Shown here in pieces: positions 34,232 through 43,475 of a DNA stretch of 64,000 bases. This stretch comes from Zhengella mangrovi (GTDB taxonomy: Bacteria; Pseudomonadota; Alphaproteobacteria; Rhizobiales; Rhizobiaceae), in contig NZ_PDVP01000018.1 in assembly GCF_002727065.1 (NCBI RefSeq), positions 1 to 64,000 of the forward strand. The letters run 5' to 3'. Every line of letters begins with the position of its first letter. Position 1 is the first letter of the stretch. Both the position numbers and the translations under genes were made by a program. The notes below the pieces were generated by a model. It was given only the letters and a program-made list of their open reading frames with translations. It did no database searches and was not told the DNA's origin.

Positions 34232-36718
34232 ATGCTGCGGCAAATTCCGCTCAGCGCGAAACAGGTCATGCCTCTCGTCGAAGGCTGGCGCATGGCGGTC
34301 ACGGCCGCCGGTGCCCATGCCGACGACACGGGCCTGGCCGGCACCGGCGACTGGCTGCCGGCCGCCGTGCCGGGCACCGCCGCCGGCGCGCTGGCCGATG
34401 CCGGCCGGTTCGATGTCGATCGCCCCGAGCCGTTGCACGACAAGGACGTCTGGTTTGCCTGCAACGTCGAGGTCGACGATCCCGGCAACCGCCTGCTGTG
34501 TCTCGAAGGTCTCGCCACCATCGCCGAGGTCTACTGGAACGGCCTGCGCGTGCTCGACAGTTCCAGCATGTATGCGGCCCATCGCGTGCCGGTGGTCGCC
34601 GAGCGCCGGAACCGCCTGTCGATCGCCTTCCGTGCACTGCAGCCGTGGCTTGACCGGAAGGGTCCGCGCGCCCGCTGGCGCCCGCAACTGGCCACCAGCC
34701 AGGGCCTGCGCCTGGTGCGCACCACGCTGCTCGGTCACATGTCGGGCTGGTGCCCCGATGTCCAAGCGGTCGGTCCCTGGCGGCCGGTTTCGCTGGTCAC
34801 GCCCGATGCGCGCGACCTGCACCTTGAAGACCTGAAGCCGGACCTGCGCGACGACGGGACCGGCACGCTGGACGTCCGCTTCCGCCTCGATCCCGAGGAA
34901 GAGGCGCCGCGCGTTTCCTGTGCCGGAACGAGCGCCCTCGCGTCGCGCGGGGAAGACGGGACCTGGCGCGCCCATCTGGAAATTGCCGATGTCGCGCCCT
35001 GGTGGCCGCATACCCATGGCACACCCGCCCTTCATGCGGTGACCGTGGAGGTGGCGGGACGCGCCTACGATCTGGGCCGCACCGGCTTCCGGCGCATTGC
35101 CGTCGATCGCGGGGCGGACGGAACGGGATTTGCGCTGCGGATCAACGGCGTGCCGGTGTTCGCGCGCGGCGCGGTCTGGACCAATGCCGATATCCTGCGC
35201 CTGCCCGGCGGCCGCGATTCCTATGCGCCCTGGCTTGACCTGGCCGTCGAGGGCGGCATGAACATGCTGCGCATCGGCGGCACCATGGCCTATGAAAGCC
35301 CTGCCTTCTTCGAGCTGTGCGACGAGAAGGGCATCATGGTCTGGCAGGACTTCATGTTCGCCAACTATGACTATCCCGTTGCCGACGAGGCCTTTGCAGC
35401 CACGGTCCGGGCGGAAGCCGACCAGGTGCTGGCGGGCATCCAGGCGTGTCCTTCGCTGACGGTCCTGTGCGGTGGCAGCGAGATCTACCAGCAGGCGGCC
35501 ATGCTCGGTCTGCCGGAGAGCCGCTACAAGGGTCCGCTGACCGAGGAAATCCTGCCCGGTCGCGCCGCGCACTGGCGGCCGGACGTGCCCTATGTGCCCA
35601 ATTCGCCCTGTGGCGGCGCCCAGCCGTTTTCGCCCAACGAGGGCATTGCCCATTACTACGGCAACAGCGCCTATCGCCGGACGCTGGAGGATGCGCGCCG
35701 CGCCGGCGTCCGCTTCGCCGCCGAGACGCTTGCCTTCTCCCACGTGCCGCAGCAGCGCACGCTTGACAGCCATCTGCCGGTGATGCCGGGCCACGACCCG
35801 CGCTGGAAGGCCCGCGTGCCGCGCGACCGCGGCGTCGGCTGGGACTTCGAGGATGTCCGCGATCACTATTTCGAGGACATCTTCGGCGAGCGGCCCGCCG
35901 ACGTGCGCTACGGCGACCCGGCCCGCTACCTCGACCAGTCGCGGGCCGTCACCGGCGCGGTCATCGAGGCGACGATGGCCGAATGGCGCCGCGCCGCCTC
36001 CTCCTGCGCCGGCGCGCTGGTCTGGACCTGGCAGGACCTCCTGCCGGGCGCCGGATGGGGCCTCGTCGATGCGACCGGCGAACCCAAGCCCGCCTGGTAC
36101 GCCATGAAGCGCGCCTGCCGGCCCGTGCAGGTGATGATGACCGACGAGGGTACCAACGGCCTCTCCGTCCATGCGGTCAATGAGACCGGCCGGGATGTTC
36201 CCGTCGTCCTCTCGCTTGCCTGCCTGCGCGATGGTGCAACGCCGGTGGTGCAGGGCCGCCGCGAGATGACCCTTGGCGCCAGGCAGGCGGTGGAAATTCC
36301 CGCGACGGACCTGTTCGGTGCCTTCTTTGACACGACATGGGCCTTCCGCTTCGGCCCGCTGTCCCATGATGTCACGGTTGCCCGCCTGGCCGATCCCGGG
36401 ACCGGCAGCGTGCTGGCCGATGCCTTTCATTTCCCGGCCGGCTGGCGCCACGAGCGCCATGCCCCGGCTTTGGCCGCCGGCCTGTCGCAGGATGCCGCCG
36501 GGACCTGGTGGCTCGGCCTCGAGACGGATCGCCTGCTGCGCTCGGTCCATGTCGACGACGAGAATTTCAGGCCGGACGACGACTGGTTTCACCTCGCGCC
36601 CGGCGCGAAGAAGACGTTGCGCCTTCATCGCCGGCCGCAGGCCGCCAGCGATGCCAGGCCGCACGGAACGATCACCATGCTCAATGCAACGGGACGGATA
36701 GGCTATGGAAATGATTGA
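34232..36718 (+). CDS. GH2-family glycosidase homologue (beta-mannosidase-like)
   Basis: This 828-residue protein has a sugar-binding jelly-roll (1-~170), an Ig-like domain (~190-290), a TIM barrel (~310-650) and C-terminal beta domains. The acid/base motif is G-G-S-E-I-Y (Glu417), where mannosidases have G-N-N-E, and the nucleophile is likely A-E-T-L-A-F (Glu498). No signal peptide is visible, so it would act in the cytoplasm unless exported otherwise. It sits between DUF1839 and a glycosyltransferase gene (14-bp overlap), an odd place for a catabolic enzyme. It may trim a lipid-linked or cytoplasmic glycan. Substrate is unknown. Confidence 0.78.
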   Translation: MLRQIPLSAKQVMPLVEGWRMAVTAAGAHADDTGLAGTGDWLPAAVPGTAAGALADAGRFDVDRPEPLHDKDVWFACNVEVDDPGNRLLCLEGLATIAEVYWNGLRVLDSSSMYAAHRVPVVAERRNRLSIAFRALQPWLDRKGPRARWRPQLATSQGLRLVRTTLLGHMSGWCPDVQAVGPWRPVSLVTPDARDLHLEDLKPDLRDDGTGTLDVRFRLDPEEEAPRVSCAGTSALASRGEDGTWRAHLEIADVAPWWPHTHGTPALHAVTVEVAGRAYDLGRTGFRRIAVDRGADGTGFALRINGVPVFARGAVWTNADILRLPGGRDSYAPWLDLAVEGGMNMLRIGGTMAYESPAFFELCDEKGIMVWQDFMFANYDYPVADEAFAATVRAEADQVLAGIQACPSLTVLCGGSEIYQQAAMLGLPESRYKGPLTEEILPGRAAHWRPDVPYVPNSPCGGAQPFSPNEGIAHYYGNSAYRRTLEDARRAGVRFAAETLAFSHVPQQRTLDSHLPVMPGHDPRWKARVPRDRGVGWDFEDVRDHYFEDIFGERPADVRYGDPARYLDQSRAVTGAVIEATMAEWRRAASSCAGALVWTWQDLLPGAGWGLVDATGEPKPAWYAMKRACRPVQVMMTDEGTNGLSVHAVNETGRDVPVVLSLACLRDGATPVVQGRREMTLGARQAVEIPATDLFGAFFDTTWAFRFGPLSHDVTVARLADPGTGSVLADAFHFPAGWRHERHAPALAAGLSQDAAGTWWLGLETDRLLRSVHVDDENFRPDDDWFHLAPGAKKTLRLHRRPQAASDARPHGTITMLNATGRIGYGND

Positions 36719-37808
36719 CACCACCCGCCTGGAGCCGCGGGCCACCGTTGCCCGTCCGCGGGACCTGCGCCTGCCGGTGACGATGCAGATCAACACCTAT
36801 CCGCTCGACCTGCCGCATTTCCCGGTCAGCCTGGCGCACCAGTTGCGCACCTTTGCCGGGCAGGTGGACCGCGTGATCGTCAGCGTGGATGTCCGCCCGC
36901 CCCAGTCCGGGCGCTACAAGGGCGACACGAAGGGCGAGCGCTTTGTCCGCAGCCTGGAGGCGATGCGCGCGCTTTATCCCGTTTTCGAGATGCAGCACAA
37001 CAACCTGTCCTTTGTCGAGGTCGACTACAGCCCGGCGGCGAAGGCCGATGTCGCGGGCTATTTCTTCGGCCGCGACGACATTCCGGACAAGGCCTGGGAC
37101 GGCGGACCTTTCTATTGCTATTTCCACGGCCTGCGTGCCGCCGGTCCGGGCTATGTCCTGCACATGGATGCCGACATGCTGTTCGGCGGCCAGAGCCAGG
37201 CGTGGATTGCCGAGGCCGTCGACCTGCTGCGCCAGCGCGAAGACCTCCTGTTCGTCAGCCCGCTGGCGGGTCCGCCGCATCCCGAGGGCCTCAAGGGCGC
37301 ACACGCCAATGCGACCCACGCCTATCGCCGCGAAACCGTTGACGGCCGGCCCGCCTGGCGGTTCAACAGTGTCAGCACGCGCATCTTCCTCATGGACATG
37401 GCACGCTTCGAAAGCCGCATCGGCCATTTGGCCCTGGAACGTCCGTCGAAAAGCCAGCGCCTGCGCGCCTTTCTGCTCGGCAATCCGCCGCAGGCATTGT
37501 CCGCCGAAATGGTCCTGTCGAACACGCTGAAGGCGCACGGCATGGGCAACATGCACTTCCTCGGTTCAGCCGAGGGGATGTATTCGCTGCATCCGCCGTT
37601 CCATTTCGAAGCGTTCCACAAGGCCCTGCCGGATCTGGTCGCGCGGATCGAGCGCGGCGAAATCCCGGAAGGCCAGCGGGGCGACTATGACCTCAATCCG
37701 TCCATGGTCGACCTGACGCCCGGCCTGGCCAACCACGTCTGGCACCGCCGCGCCCGCCGCCGCCTGTCGGATGTCGCGGCCTACTGGCGCACGCGTTTTT
37801 TCGGATAA
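36705..37808 (+). CDS. GT-A-type glycosyltransferase
   Basis: This 367-residue protein has an N-terminal nucleotide-sugar domain: V-T-M-Q-I-N-T-Y-P-L-D (~24-34), V-D-R-V-I-V-S-V-D-V near 55, and the metal-binding H-M-D-A-D-M-L-F-G with Asp155 and Asp157. The C-terminal half has no family I can name. The start at 36705 lies inside the GH2 gene. It is last in the six-gene run, so the carrier-protein pathway probably ends on a sugar. A gap of 144 bp and a strand switch follow. Confidence 0.72.
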   Translation: MEMIDTTRLEPRATVARPRDLRLPVTMQINTYPLDLPHFPVSLAHQLRTFAGQVDRVIVSVDVRPPQSGRYKGDTKGERFVRSLEAMRALYPVFEMQHNNLSFVEVDYSPAAKADVAGYFFGRDDIPDKAWDGGPFYCYFHGLRAAGPGYVLHMDADMLFGGQSQAWIAEAVDLLRQREDLLFVSPLAGPPHPEGLKGAHANATHAYRRETVDGRPAWRFNSVSTRIFLMDMARFESRIGHLALERPSKSQRLRAFLLGNPPQALSAEMVLSNTLKAHGMGNMHFLGSAEGMYSLHPPFHFEAFHKALPDLVARIERGEIPEGQRGDYDLNPSMVDLTPGLANHVWHRRARRRLSDVAAYWRTRFFG

Positions 37809-37864
37809 CAAGGCAATCTGTCACGCCCCGCGCGCGCGCCATGCGCCGCGGAACAGCCGCAGCA

Positions 37865-37895
37865 GGTCCGGCGAAAGCGGACACCGGTATCGCGG
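37865..37895 (+). repeat. Single degenerate copy of the palindromic repeat
   Basis: GCGAAAGCGG-ACACCGGTATCGCGG matches the core of the 13990 and 15722 arrays but lacks clear GGAATTGC arms. It lies in the 144-bp gap between convergent genes. Confidence 0.45.
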
Positions 37896-37952
37896 AAGAA
37901 TGACACGACAAGGCACCGCAGTGCTTCGACGGATCGCGGAAAGGCCTAGATC

Positions 37953-39239
37953 CTACTCGGCGGCCTGCGGTGCTTCGCTGTCTTTCGCGCTGACGGCCTT
38001 GCGCCGCTTGAGGCTGATGATCGTCCACGTCGCGGCGAGGATCGCCGCCTGCAGGCTGATGCGGGCGATGACCGCGCCTTCCATTCCGCCCAGCACGCAG
38101 CCGGCCCAGACGAAGCCGATGATGGCGAAATTGGAGATCAGGATCAGCACGACACGGGTTCCCTGCATGCCGATGGAGCGCATGATGTCGGCCCCGATTC
38201 CCGCGGCCCCTAGCAGCAGCGGGTAGAAGGCCAGCAGCTTGATCAGTCCGACGGCGTCGCGGTACTCCTCGCCGATGATCAGCGGAATGTATTCGGCGAC
38301 GAAATAGACGAAGATCGCCAGCGCCACGCCGATGGCGGAAATGAACGGCAGCACCTTGATGCCGAAGCCGATACCGTGCTCCGCGCCCTTGTCGGCATGG
38401 CGGAAATAGCGCGTGTAGGTGGCGTAGAGAATGGCGCGCACCGGCGCCGTGGCGGCGTCGATGATGCGGAAGGCCGCGGTGTAGAGACCGGCATGTTCCG
38501 GGCCGAGAACCTGCACGATGACCGGCTTGTCGAGGTCGCGCAGGCCGGAAACGGAGGCGAATTCCAGGCTGAAGAGAAAGCCCAGCTTGTAGTCGAAGCC
38601 GGAGAGCCCGAGCTTTGGGCGGCCGAAATCGCGCAGCACCATGGCATAGGCCACCGCGGCGGCCAGCACGCTGGCCCCGGCGTACCACAATGCCCAGGTG
38701 TTGATGTCGATGCGCCCCTCGGTCAGCGTGAGCACGGCGACGGCGGCGAGCCGCAGGATCAGGCTGCCGTTGTCGATGAAGAACTGCCGCCCGGCGCGGT
38801 CATGCGCCATGTAGGAGGCCGAGGCCAGGAAGGTGATCTTGCGGAACCCGCATTCGGCCGCGATGACGCAGGCCATGCCGAGATAGCTCAGCTCGCCGGT
38901 GTTGAGGAAATGCAGGATGACGAAGGCAATCGGGATGGCCGGCAGCAGCGTCAGGCCGATCATCATCAGCGCGCGCCCGAAATAGTCGGCGAACTGGTCC
39001 TTGTGGACCGCCACCCGCTGGATCAGCAGGTGATCGCTGCCCAGGCCCACGAAGACGCTGATCATCAGGGCGATGGCCGAGACGCTGGCGAAGACACCGT
39101 AGCCGCTTGGACCCAGCGCGCGGCTGATCAGCACGAAGAAGCCGAACTGGGTGACGATCTGGAACCCGAAATTGATCCCGTAGTAGACCGTGTTGCGCAC
39201 CAGCGGCGACCGGGAAAGCGTGATGAGCCTTTTCACCAT
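37953..39239 (-). CDS. Oligosaccharide flippase (Wzx-like, polysaccharide biosynthesis protein)
   Basis: This 428-residue inner-membrane protein has about 12-14 helices. The N-terminus reads L-V-R-N-T-V-Y-Y-G-I-N-F-G-F-Q-I and A-L-G-P-S-G-Y-G-V-F-A-S-V, typical of MOP-family flippases that move undecaprenyl-linked repeat units to the periplasm. The start at 39239 (M-V-K-R-L) is chosen because the upstream 12 codons look unrelated. It is divergent from the deacetylase gene. Together with the Wzy-like and Wzz-like genes downstream it completes a Wzy-dependent export set. Confidence 0.82.
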   Translation of the reverse strand: MVKRLITLSRSPLVRNTVYYGINFGFQIVTQFGFFVLISRALGPSGYGVFASVSAIALMISVFVGLGSDHLLIQRVAVHKDQFADYFGRALMMIGLTLLPAIPIAFVILHFLNTGELSYLGMACVIAAECGFRKITFLASASYMAHDRAGRQFFIDNGSLILRLAAVAVLTLTEGRIDINTWALWYAGASVLAAAVAYAMVLRDFGRPKLGLSGFDYKLGFLFSLEFASVSGLRDLDKPVIVQVLGPEHAGLYTAAFRIIDAATAPVRAILYATYTRYFRHADKGAEHGIGFGIKVLPFISAIGVALAIFVYFVAEYIPLIIGEEYRDAVGLIKLLAFYPLLLGAAGIGADIMRSIGMQGTRVVLILISNFAIIGFVWAGCVLGGMEGAVIARISLQAAILAATWTIISLKRRKAVSAKDSEAPQAAE

Positions 39240-39429
39240 GTGTCTGGTCCGCGTCCCTTGATTTTTTTCGCGCACGGCCCTGGCGCCGGTCGAACTCCGG
39301 CCCCGTCGTGTTTCCCGTTCTTTAGCAGGTGCGGGTTAATATTCCGGTTCGCGCTGCCCGGCGCCGACTCATCATCTGTTGACGTTTCCCTGCCACCATG
39401 CGGAACGACCCCCGGAAACAGGAACCGAC

Positions 39430-40110
39430 ATGCTGGCCAGGACGCTCTATCTTACCTTTCACGGCATCGGCGACCCGGTCGTGCCGCTCGCCGAGGGCGA
39501 GGGGCGCTATTTCGTGCCCCGTTCCGCCTACGAGGACACGATCGCCAGCCTGTCGGGGATCGAGGCGGCTCATGGCGTGCGCATCCACGTGACCTTCGAT
39601 GACGGCAACCTGTCGGACTGGCAGTTCGGGCTGCCGGCCCTGGTCAAGGCGGGACGCAAGGCCCGTTTCTTTGTCCTGGCAGGGCGGATCGGCAAGCAGG
39701 GTTACCTGTCCGGAGACCAGATCCGCGAGATGCAGGCGGCCGGCATGGCCATCGGTACCCATGGCTGGGATCATGTCGACTGGCGACGGCTCGATGCCGC
39801 CGGACGGCAGCGTGAATGGCTGGATGCCCGCCGCCGGATCGAGGACGAGACCGGCACGCCGGTCGACCATGCCGCCATCCCGTTCGGGGCCTTCGACAAG
39901 GAGGTTCTCGCCGGTCTCAAGCAGGCCGGCTATGCCCGGGTCTACACCTCGACGGCCGGCCTGGCGCTCGAGGGCGCCTGGTTCTGCCCGCGCTGGTCGG
40001 TGACCGAGGGCTTCAGCGCCGCAAAGGACATCCCGGCCCGGCTCGGCCTGCGCGAGAAACTGCGCGGCACCGCCTACGCCCCGCTGCGCCGCCTTCGCTA
40101 CGCGATCTGA
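39430..40110 (+). CDS. Polysaccharide deacetylase-family protein
   Basis: This 226-residue protein has the NodB-homology (CE4) fold. The metal-binding motif T-F-D-D-G-N (Asp57-Asp58) and H-x3-H in T-H-G-W-D-H (His111, His115) are present, as is P-F-G-A-F near residue 156. No signal peptide is seen, so action on a cytoplasmic lipid-linked sugar, or non-classical export, is likely. Start ATG 39430 follows AGGAACCGAC. It may remove an N- or O-acetyl group from the EPS repeat unit. Confidence 0.82.
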   Translation: MLARTLYLTFHGIGDPVVPLAEGEGRYFVPRSAYEDTIASLSGIEAAHGVRIHVTFDDGNLSDWQFGLPALVKAGRKARFFVLAGRIGKQGYLSGDQIREMQAAGMAIGTHGWDHVDWRRLDAAGRQREWLDARRRIEDETGTPVDHAAIPFGAFDKEVLAGLKQAGYARVYTSTAGLALEGAWFCPRWSVTEGFSAAKDIPARLGLREKLRGTAYAPLRRLRYAI

Positions 40111-40134
40111 CCGAACCGATCTCCGGGCAAAGAA

Positions 40135-40156
40135 AAAGCGGGCTTGCGCCCGCTTT
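40135..40156 (-). terminator. Rho-independent terminator of the cold-shock gene
   Basis: AAAGCGGGC and GCCCGCTTT form a 9-bp stem with a 4-base loop. Read on the minus strand it is followed by TTCTTT, a good U-tract, 31 bp after the cold-shock stop codon. Confidence 0.8.
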
Positions 40157-40186
40157 CCCGTGTCTGCCTGCTGGCAGCCTGAAGAA

Positions 40187-40396
40187 TCAGGCGGCGCTCA
40201 GGTTGTCGGCGGAGGACTTGCCCGAGCGGCGGTCCTGCACGACTTCGTAGTTCACCTTCTGACCTTCGGTCAGGGTGCCCATGCCGGAACGCTCGACGGC
40301 GGAAATGTGGACGAAAACGTCGCTGCCGGCGGCATCCGGCTCAATGAAGCCATAACCCTTGGTGGTGTTGAACCATTTGACGGTACCAGTAGCCAT
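40187..40396 (-). CDS. cspA: Cold-shock protein (CspA family)
   Basis: This 69-residue single cold-shock domain binds single-stranded RNA/DNA as an RNA chaperone. It reads [10 protein letters not shown] and has RNP1 (K-G-Y-G-F-I) and RNP2 (V-F-V-H-I). ATG 40396 is the conserved start; the frame is open upstream but that part is the leader. The ~200-bp gap to the next gene upstream gives room for the long structured 5' leader usual in this family. It lies within the EPS locus but probably belongs to the housekeeping genome. A clear terminator follows. Confidence 0.93.
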   Translation of the reverse strand: MATGTVKWFNTTKGYGFIEPDAAGSDVFVHISAVERSGMGTLTEGQKVNYEVVQDRRSGKSSADNLSAA

Positions 40397-40596
40397 TGCT
40401 TTTCTCTTTTCATGCAAGTGCTGACGATTGCCCGCGCCGCAGGGCGCAAAGCGGTTAGTTCGAGATTTAGGAAGAAGGGACGTCAGCAAGCGCGAGAAAC
40501 GCGGGCCAGGTCGTTCGGCCGAAATATCGATATCTTCCATTAGCCAAAGACTGTGTTGAAATCAAGGTCGCCGCGACGCCGCCGTGCATTTGCCCG

Positions 40597-41526
40597 TCAG
40601 GACGAAACATAGAGCTCGGCCAGCGGCAGTCCGAAGACGGCGCGGATCTTGCCGAAATTGAGCGCCAGCTTCTGGCGCATGCGAAACGACCGCCCCCGGT
40701 TGACCGGCCACAGCAGGATCGCCAAGACGCCGGCCGTCAGGCACTTGGCGGTAACGCCGCTGCCATAGGCCAGCCGCGCCGCCAGACCTGGCTGCTCGCC
40801 GAGCCGTGTCAGCCCGAAGGACTGGCCGGCCCGAACCGCCCGTCGCAGGATGTAGGACGGCGCGAGGCGTTCCGGCGGAACGGGTTCGTGCACGATGGCG
40901 TCATCCGTCGCCACGATGACCGCACCCTGCGCCGCGGCGCGCGAAAAGAGATCGGTATCCTCGCCGCCTGTCCGGCCCAGCGCCGGATCGAATCGCAGGC
41001 CATGCGTTTCGGTCACGCGACGGCGCATGAGCGTGTTGCCGCCGCGCCCGGTGAAGAGCCGTTTGCCGCGATGGCCCCAGTGGTTGTAATGCGGCCGGGC
41101 GGCGACCATCCAGTCCGGCGCACTGTCCGGATAGGTTGGCAGCACCGGGCCGATGACGACATCCGCGTTGAAGTCCGCCGCGCAGGCCATCATGCGGACG
41201 AGCCATTCCGGCTCCACGTGCTCGTCGTCATCGATCCAGGCGATCCAGTCGCCTGTCGCGGCATCGAGCAGCGCATTGCGCGCCGTGGCAATATTGCCGG
41301 AGGCGACCGGGAGGCACCGCACCGGCCAGCGGGGATCCCGGCGGGATTCGACCAGCCGCCGCGCCGCGCCATCCCTGGAATCGTCGGCCACGAGCACCGT
41401 CACCCGCGTGTCGTCCGGGCAATGGATCCGGTCCAGCGAGTCCAGGGCCGCCAGCAGCGAAGGCCGGCCGATGCTCGCGATCGCGATGGTGATGTCGCTG
41501 AAGGGCATGGAAGCCGGGGAGGTCAT
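40597..41526 (-). CDS. GT2-family glycosyltransferase (ExoM-like)
   Basis: This 309-residue enzyme has a GT-A fold: I-T-I-A-I-A-S-I-G-R-P-S near 12-23, V-L-V-A-D-D-S-R-D, and W-I-A-W-I-D-D-D-E-H with the metal-binding Asp cluster near 98. G-G-E-D-T-D-L-F-S near 190 provides the catalytic-base region. A hydrophobic stretch near 270 suggests membrane association. It resembles succinoglycan-type ExoM proteins that add a glucose to the lipid-linked oligosaccharide, but specificity cannot be assigned. It diverges from the tandem-hydrolase gene. Confidence 0.82.
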   Translation of the reverse strand: MTSPASMPFSDITIAIASIGRPSLLAALDSLDRIHCPDDTRVTVLVADDSRDGAARRLVESRRDPRWPVRCLPVASGNIATARNALLDAATGDWIAWIDDDEHVEPEWLVRMMACAADFNADVVIGPVLPTYPDSAPDWMVAARPHYNHWGHRGKRLFTGRGGNTLMRRRVTETHGLRFDPALGRTGGEDTDLFSRAAAQGAVIVATDDAIVHEPVPPERLAPSYILRRAVRAGQSFGLTRLGEQPGLAARLAYGSGVTAKCLTAGVLAILLWPVNRGRSFRMRQKLALNFGKIRAVFGLPLAELYVSS

Positions 41527-41657
41527 GGGCGCTCGGATATCTCTTCTGCTGTGTCTTTGTTTACCCTAGCGCATCATCTTTGATGGATGCTTAAGGGATC
41601 GGTGATGTGACTGCGATACACGGGCAGGTGACAGACCTGTGACCGGAGAACGTCCCG

Positions 41658-43448
41658 ATGCAGCACGAACGCCCCGTTGTCAGACCCGCCGGTGGCCCGT
41701 CCGTGGACCAGCCCGGCCTGGCCGAACCGGTTGCCTTCGACAGCATCGCCGGCTGGTTTCACCCTGCCTGCGGGAAGACCGCCGTGCTTCTCGCCAGTCC
41801 ATGGGGCTACGAGGAACTCTGTTCGCGCAAGTCCTTCCGGCTGCTTGGCGAGAAACTGGCCGCGGCCGGCATTTCCTGCCTCCGGTTCGACTATCCCGGA
41901 AGCGGCCACTCGCTGGGTGACGCCGCCGCGATCGCGGACGATCACGCCTGGCGCAAGGCCACACGCCGCGCGCTGGCCGAACTGCGGGCGCTCTGCAGGC
42001 CGGATCGCGTGATCCTGGCAGGGCAGGGGATCGGCGCGGCCTTCGCCGCCGACCTGGCCGGCGAGAGCGGCGTGGATGGCCTCATCCTCATGGCGCCGGT
42101 GACGAAGGGGCGCTCCTACCTGCGTGAACTGGCCGCCTGGACGGCGATGACCCGCCCGACGTTCCGCGTCGAGACGACTGACGGGCCGCAAGGCGGTCTG
42201 ATGGCAGGCGGTTTCTGCCTGTCGGCGGCAACGGTCGGCGAATGGCGCGGGCTGACCCTGGATGGCAGCGGACCGGAAGGCCCGGTCCGCACGCTGCTGG
42301 TTGCGCGGCCCGATCATCCGGGCGACGCCGCGATCGCCGAAGCTTTTGCAGCGGCCGGGCATCCGGCCGACCGCCTGACCTTCGAAGGCTACGCCGACTA
42401 CACGAAGGATCCGACGCTTTCGGTCGTACCGGAAAAGACGTTGAATGCCATCGTCACCTGGTGCGGCGATCATTTCCCCTCCTCCATCACCATGCCGGCC
42501 GTGCGCCCTGTGCCCGAAGGCCGGGCCATCAACAGGTCGACGGATTTCACCGAGGAACTGCTGCGCTTCGGCGATGGCCGCATGTTCTTCGGCGTGCTGG
42601 CGCAGCCGCGCGGACCGGCCTCGCGCACCGCCGTGGTCTTCCTCAATTCCGGTTACGACCACGCCATCGGCTGGGGGCGCATGACGACCGGCTTCGCGCG
42701 GGCGTTGGCCGGCGATGGCTATGTTTCGCTGCGCTACGACGGTGCCGGCATCGGCGAGAGCCGCTACTGGCCGGGCCAGCAGGGACAGGTTCTCTACGGC
42801 GCCCGCCAGGCCGACGATGTCCGGGCGGCGCTGGACCGCCTCTTTGCCAGCGCGGAGGTCGACCGTGCCGTGCTGTTCGGCCGTTGCAGCGGGGCCTATC
42901 TCGCCCTTCTGGCCGCGGCATCCGACGACCGGGTGGGCGGGGCGGTCCTGGTCAATCCGCGCCGGCTCGTCTGGAACCCCGCCGAGGATGTCGAGACCGC
43001 GATCCGAGAACCCTTGCAGACGCTGGCAACCTACCGCCGCAAGATGACCGATGCGAAGATGATCAAGCGGGTTCTGTCCGGCGAAGTGTCTCCGGCGGTG
43101 GCCGCGCGCAAGCTTTTTCGCGCCGTTCACAAGGTTGCCGACCGCAAGTTCGCCCCGGTGCTGCGCGGCCTCTCCGGCCACTACCGGCTCACCAGGGTCG
43201 CCGACACCCGCCTGAAGGCGCTGGAGAAGCGCGGTGCCCCGGTGCAGTTCCTCTACAGCGCGGGCGATCCCGGCCTGCCCGACCTCGCAGCCCGCTTCGG
43301 CGACGATTACAGGGGCCTGTCGCGCTATTCCAATGTCGAACTGGCATTCATCGAGGACGCCGACCACAACGTCACGCCGCTGCCGGCCCGTGCCGAGGTC
43401 TATGCCGTTCTTCGCCGACTGCTGATCCGCGCCACGGCGGGCAGATAG
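41658..43448 (+). CDS. Tandem alpha/beta-hydrolase-fold protein (two fused domains)
   Basis: This 596-residue protein consists of two alpha/beta-hydrolase domains (~20-275 and ~295-590). Both have F-D/Y-D-G-x-G-like loops (F-D-Y-P-G-S-G-H near 77; R-Y-D-G-A-G-I-G-E near 359). The nucleophile elbow of the first is A-G-Q-G-I-G, with Gly124 in the nucleophile position, so it is probably inactive. The second is F-G-R-C-S-G, placing Cys410 at the nucleophile. A C-terminal D-A-D-H-N supplies His. Similar hydrolases occur with exosortase/EPS loci, where they may act as acyl transferases or esterases. Start ATG 41658. Confidence 0.75.
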   Translation: MQHERPVVRPAGGPSVDQPGLAEPVAFDSIAGWFHPACGKTAVLLASPWGYEELCSRKSFRLLGEKLAAAGISCLRFDYPGSGHSLGDAAAIADDHAWRKATRRALAELRALCRPDRVILAGQGIGAAFAADLAGESGVDGLILMAPVTKGRSYLRELAAWTAMTRPTFRVETTDGPQGGLMAGGFCLSAATVGEWRGLTLDGSGPEGPVRTLLVARPDHPGDAAIAEAFAAAGHPADRLTFEGYADYTKDPTLSVVPEKTLNAIVTWCGDHFPSSITMPAVRPVPEGRAINRSTDFTEELLRFGDGRMFFGVLAQPRGPASRTAVVFLNSGYDHAIGWGRMTTGFARALAGDGYVSLRYDGAGIGESRYWPGQQGQVLYGARQADDVRAALDRLFASAEVDRAVLFGRCSGAYLALLAAASDDRVGGAVLVNPRRLVWNPAEDVETAIREPLQTLATYRRKMTDAKMIKRVLSGEVSPAVAARKLFRAVHKVADRKFAPVLRGLSGHYRLTRVADTRLKALEKRGAPVQFLYSAGDPGLPDLAARFGDDYRGLSRYSNVELAFIEDADHNVTPLPARAEVYAVLRRLLIRATAGR

Positions 43449-43475
43449 CGCAACAGGCGTGGAAGGCCCGAAGGC

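Noticed and set aside
34190-36796. 868-codon open frame antisense to the GH2 gene
   Set aside because: Shadow of the GH2 gene; no motif, and the plus-strand gene has catalytic motifs and correct neighbours.
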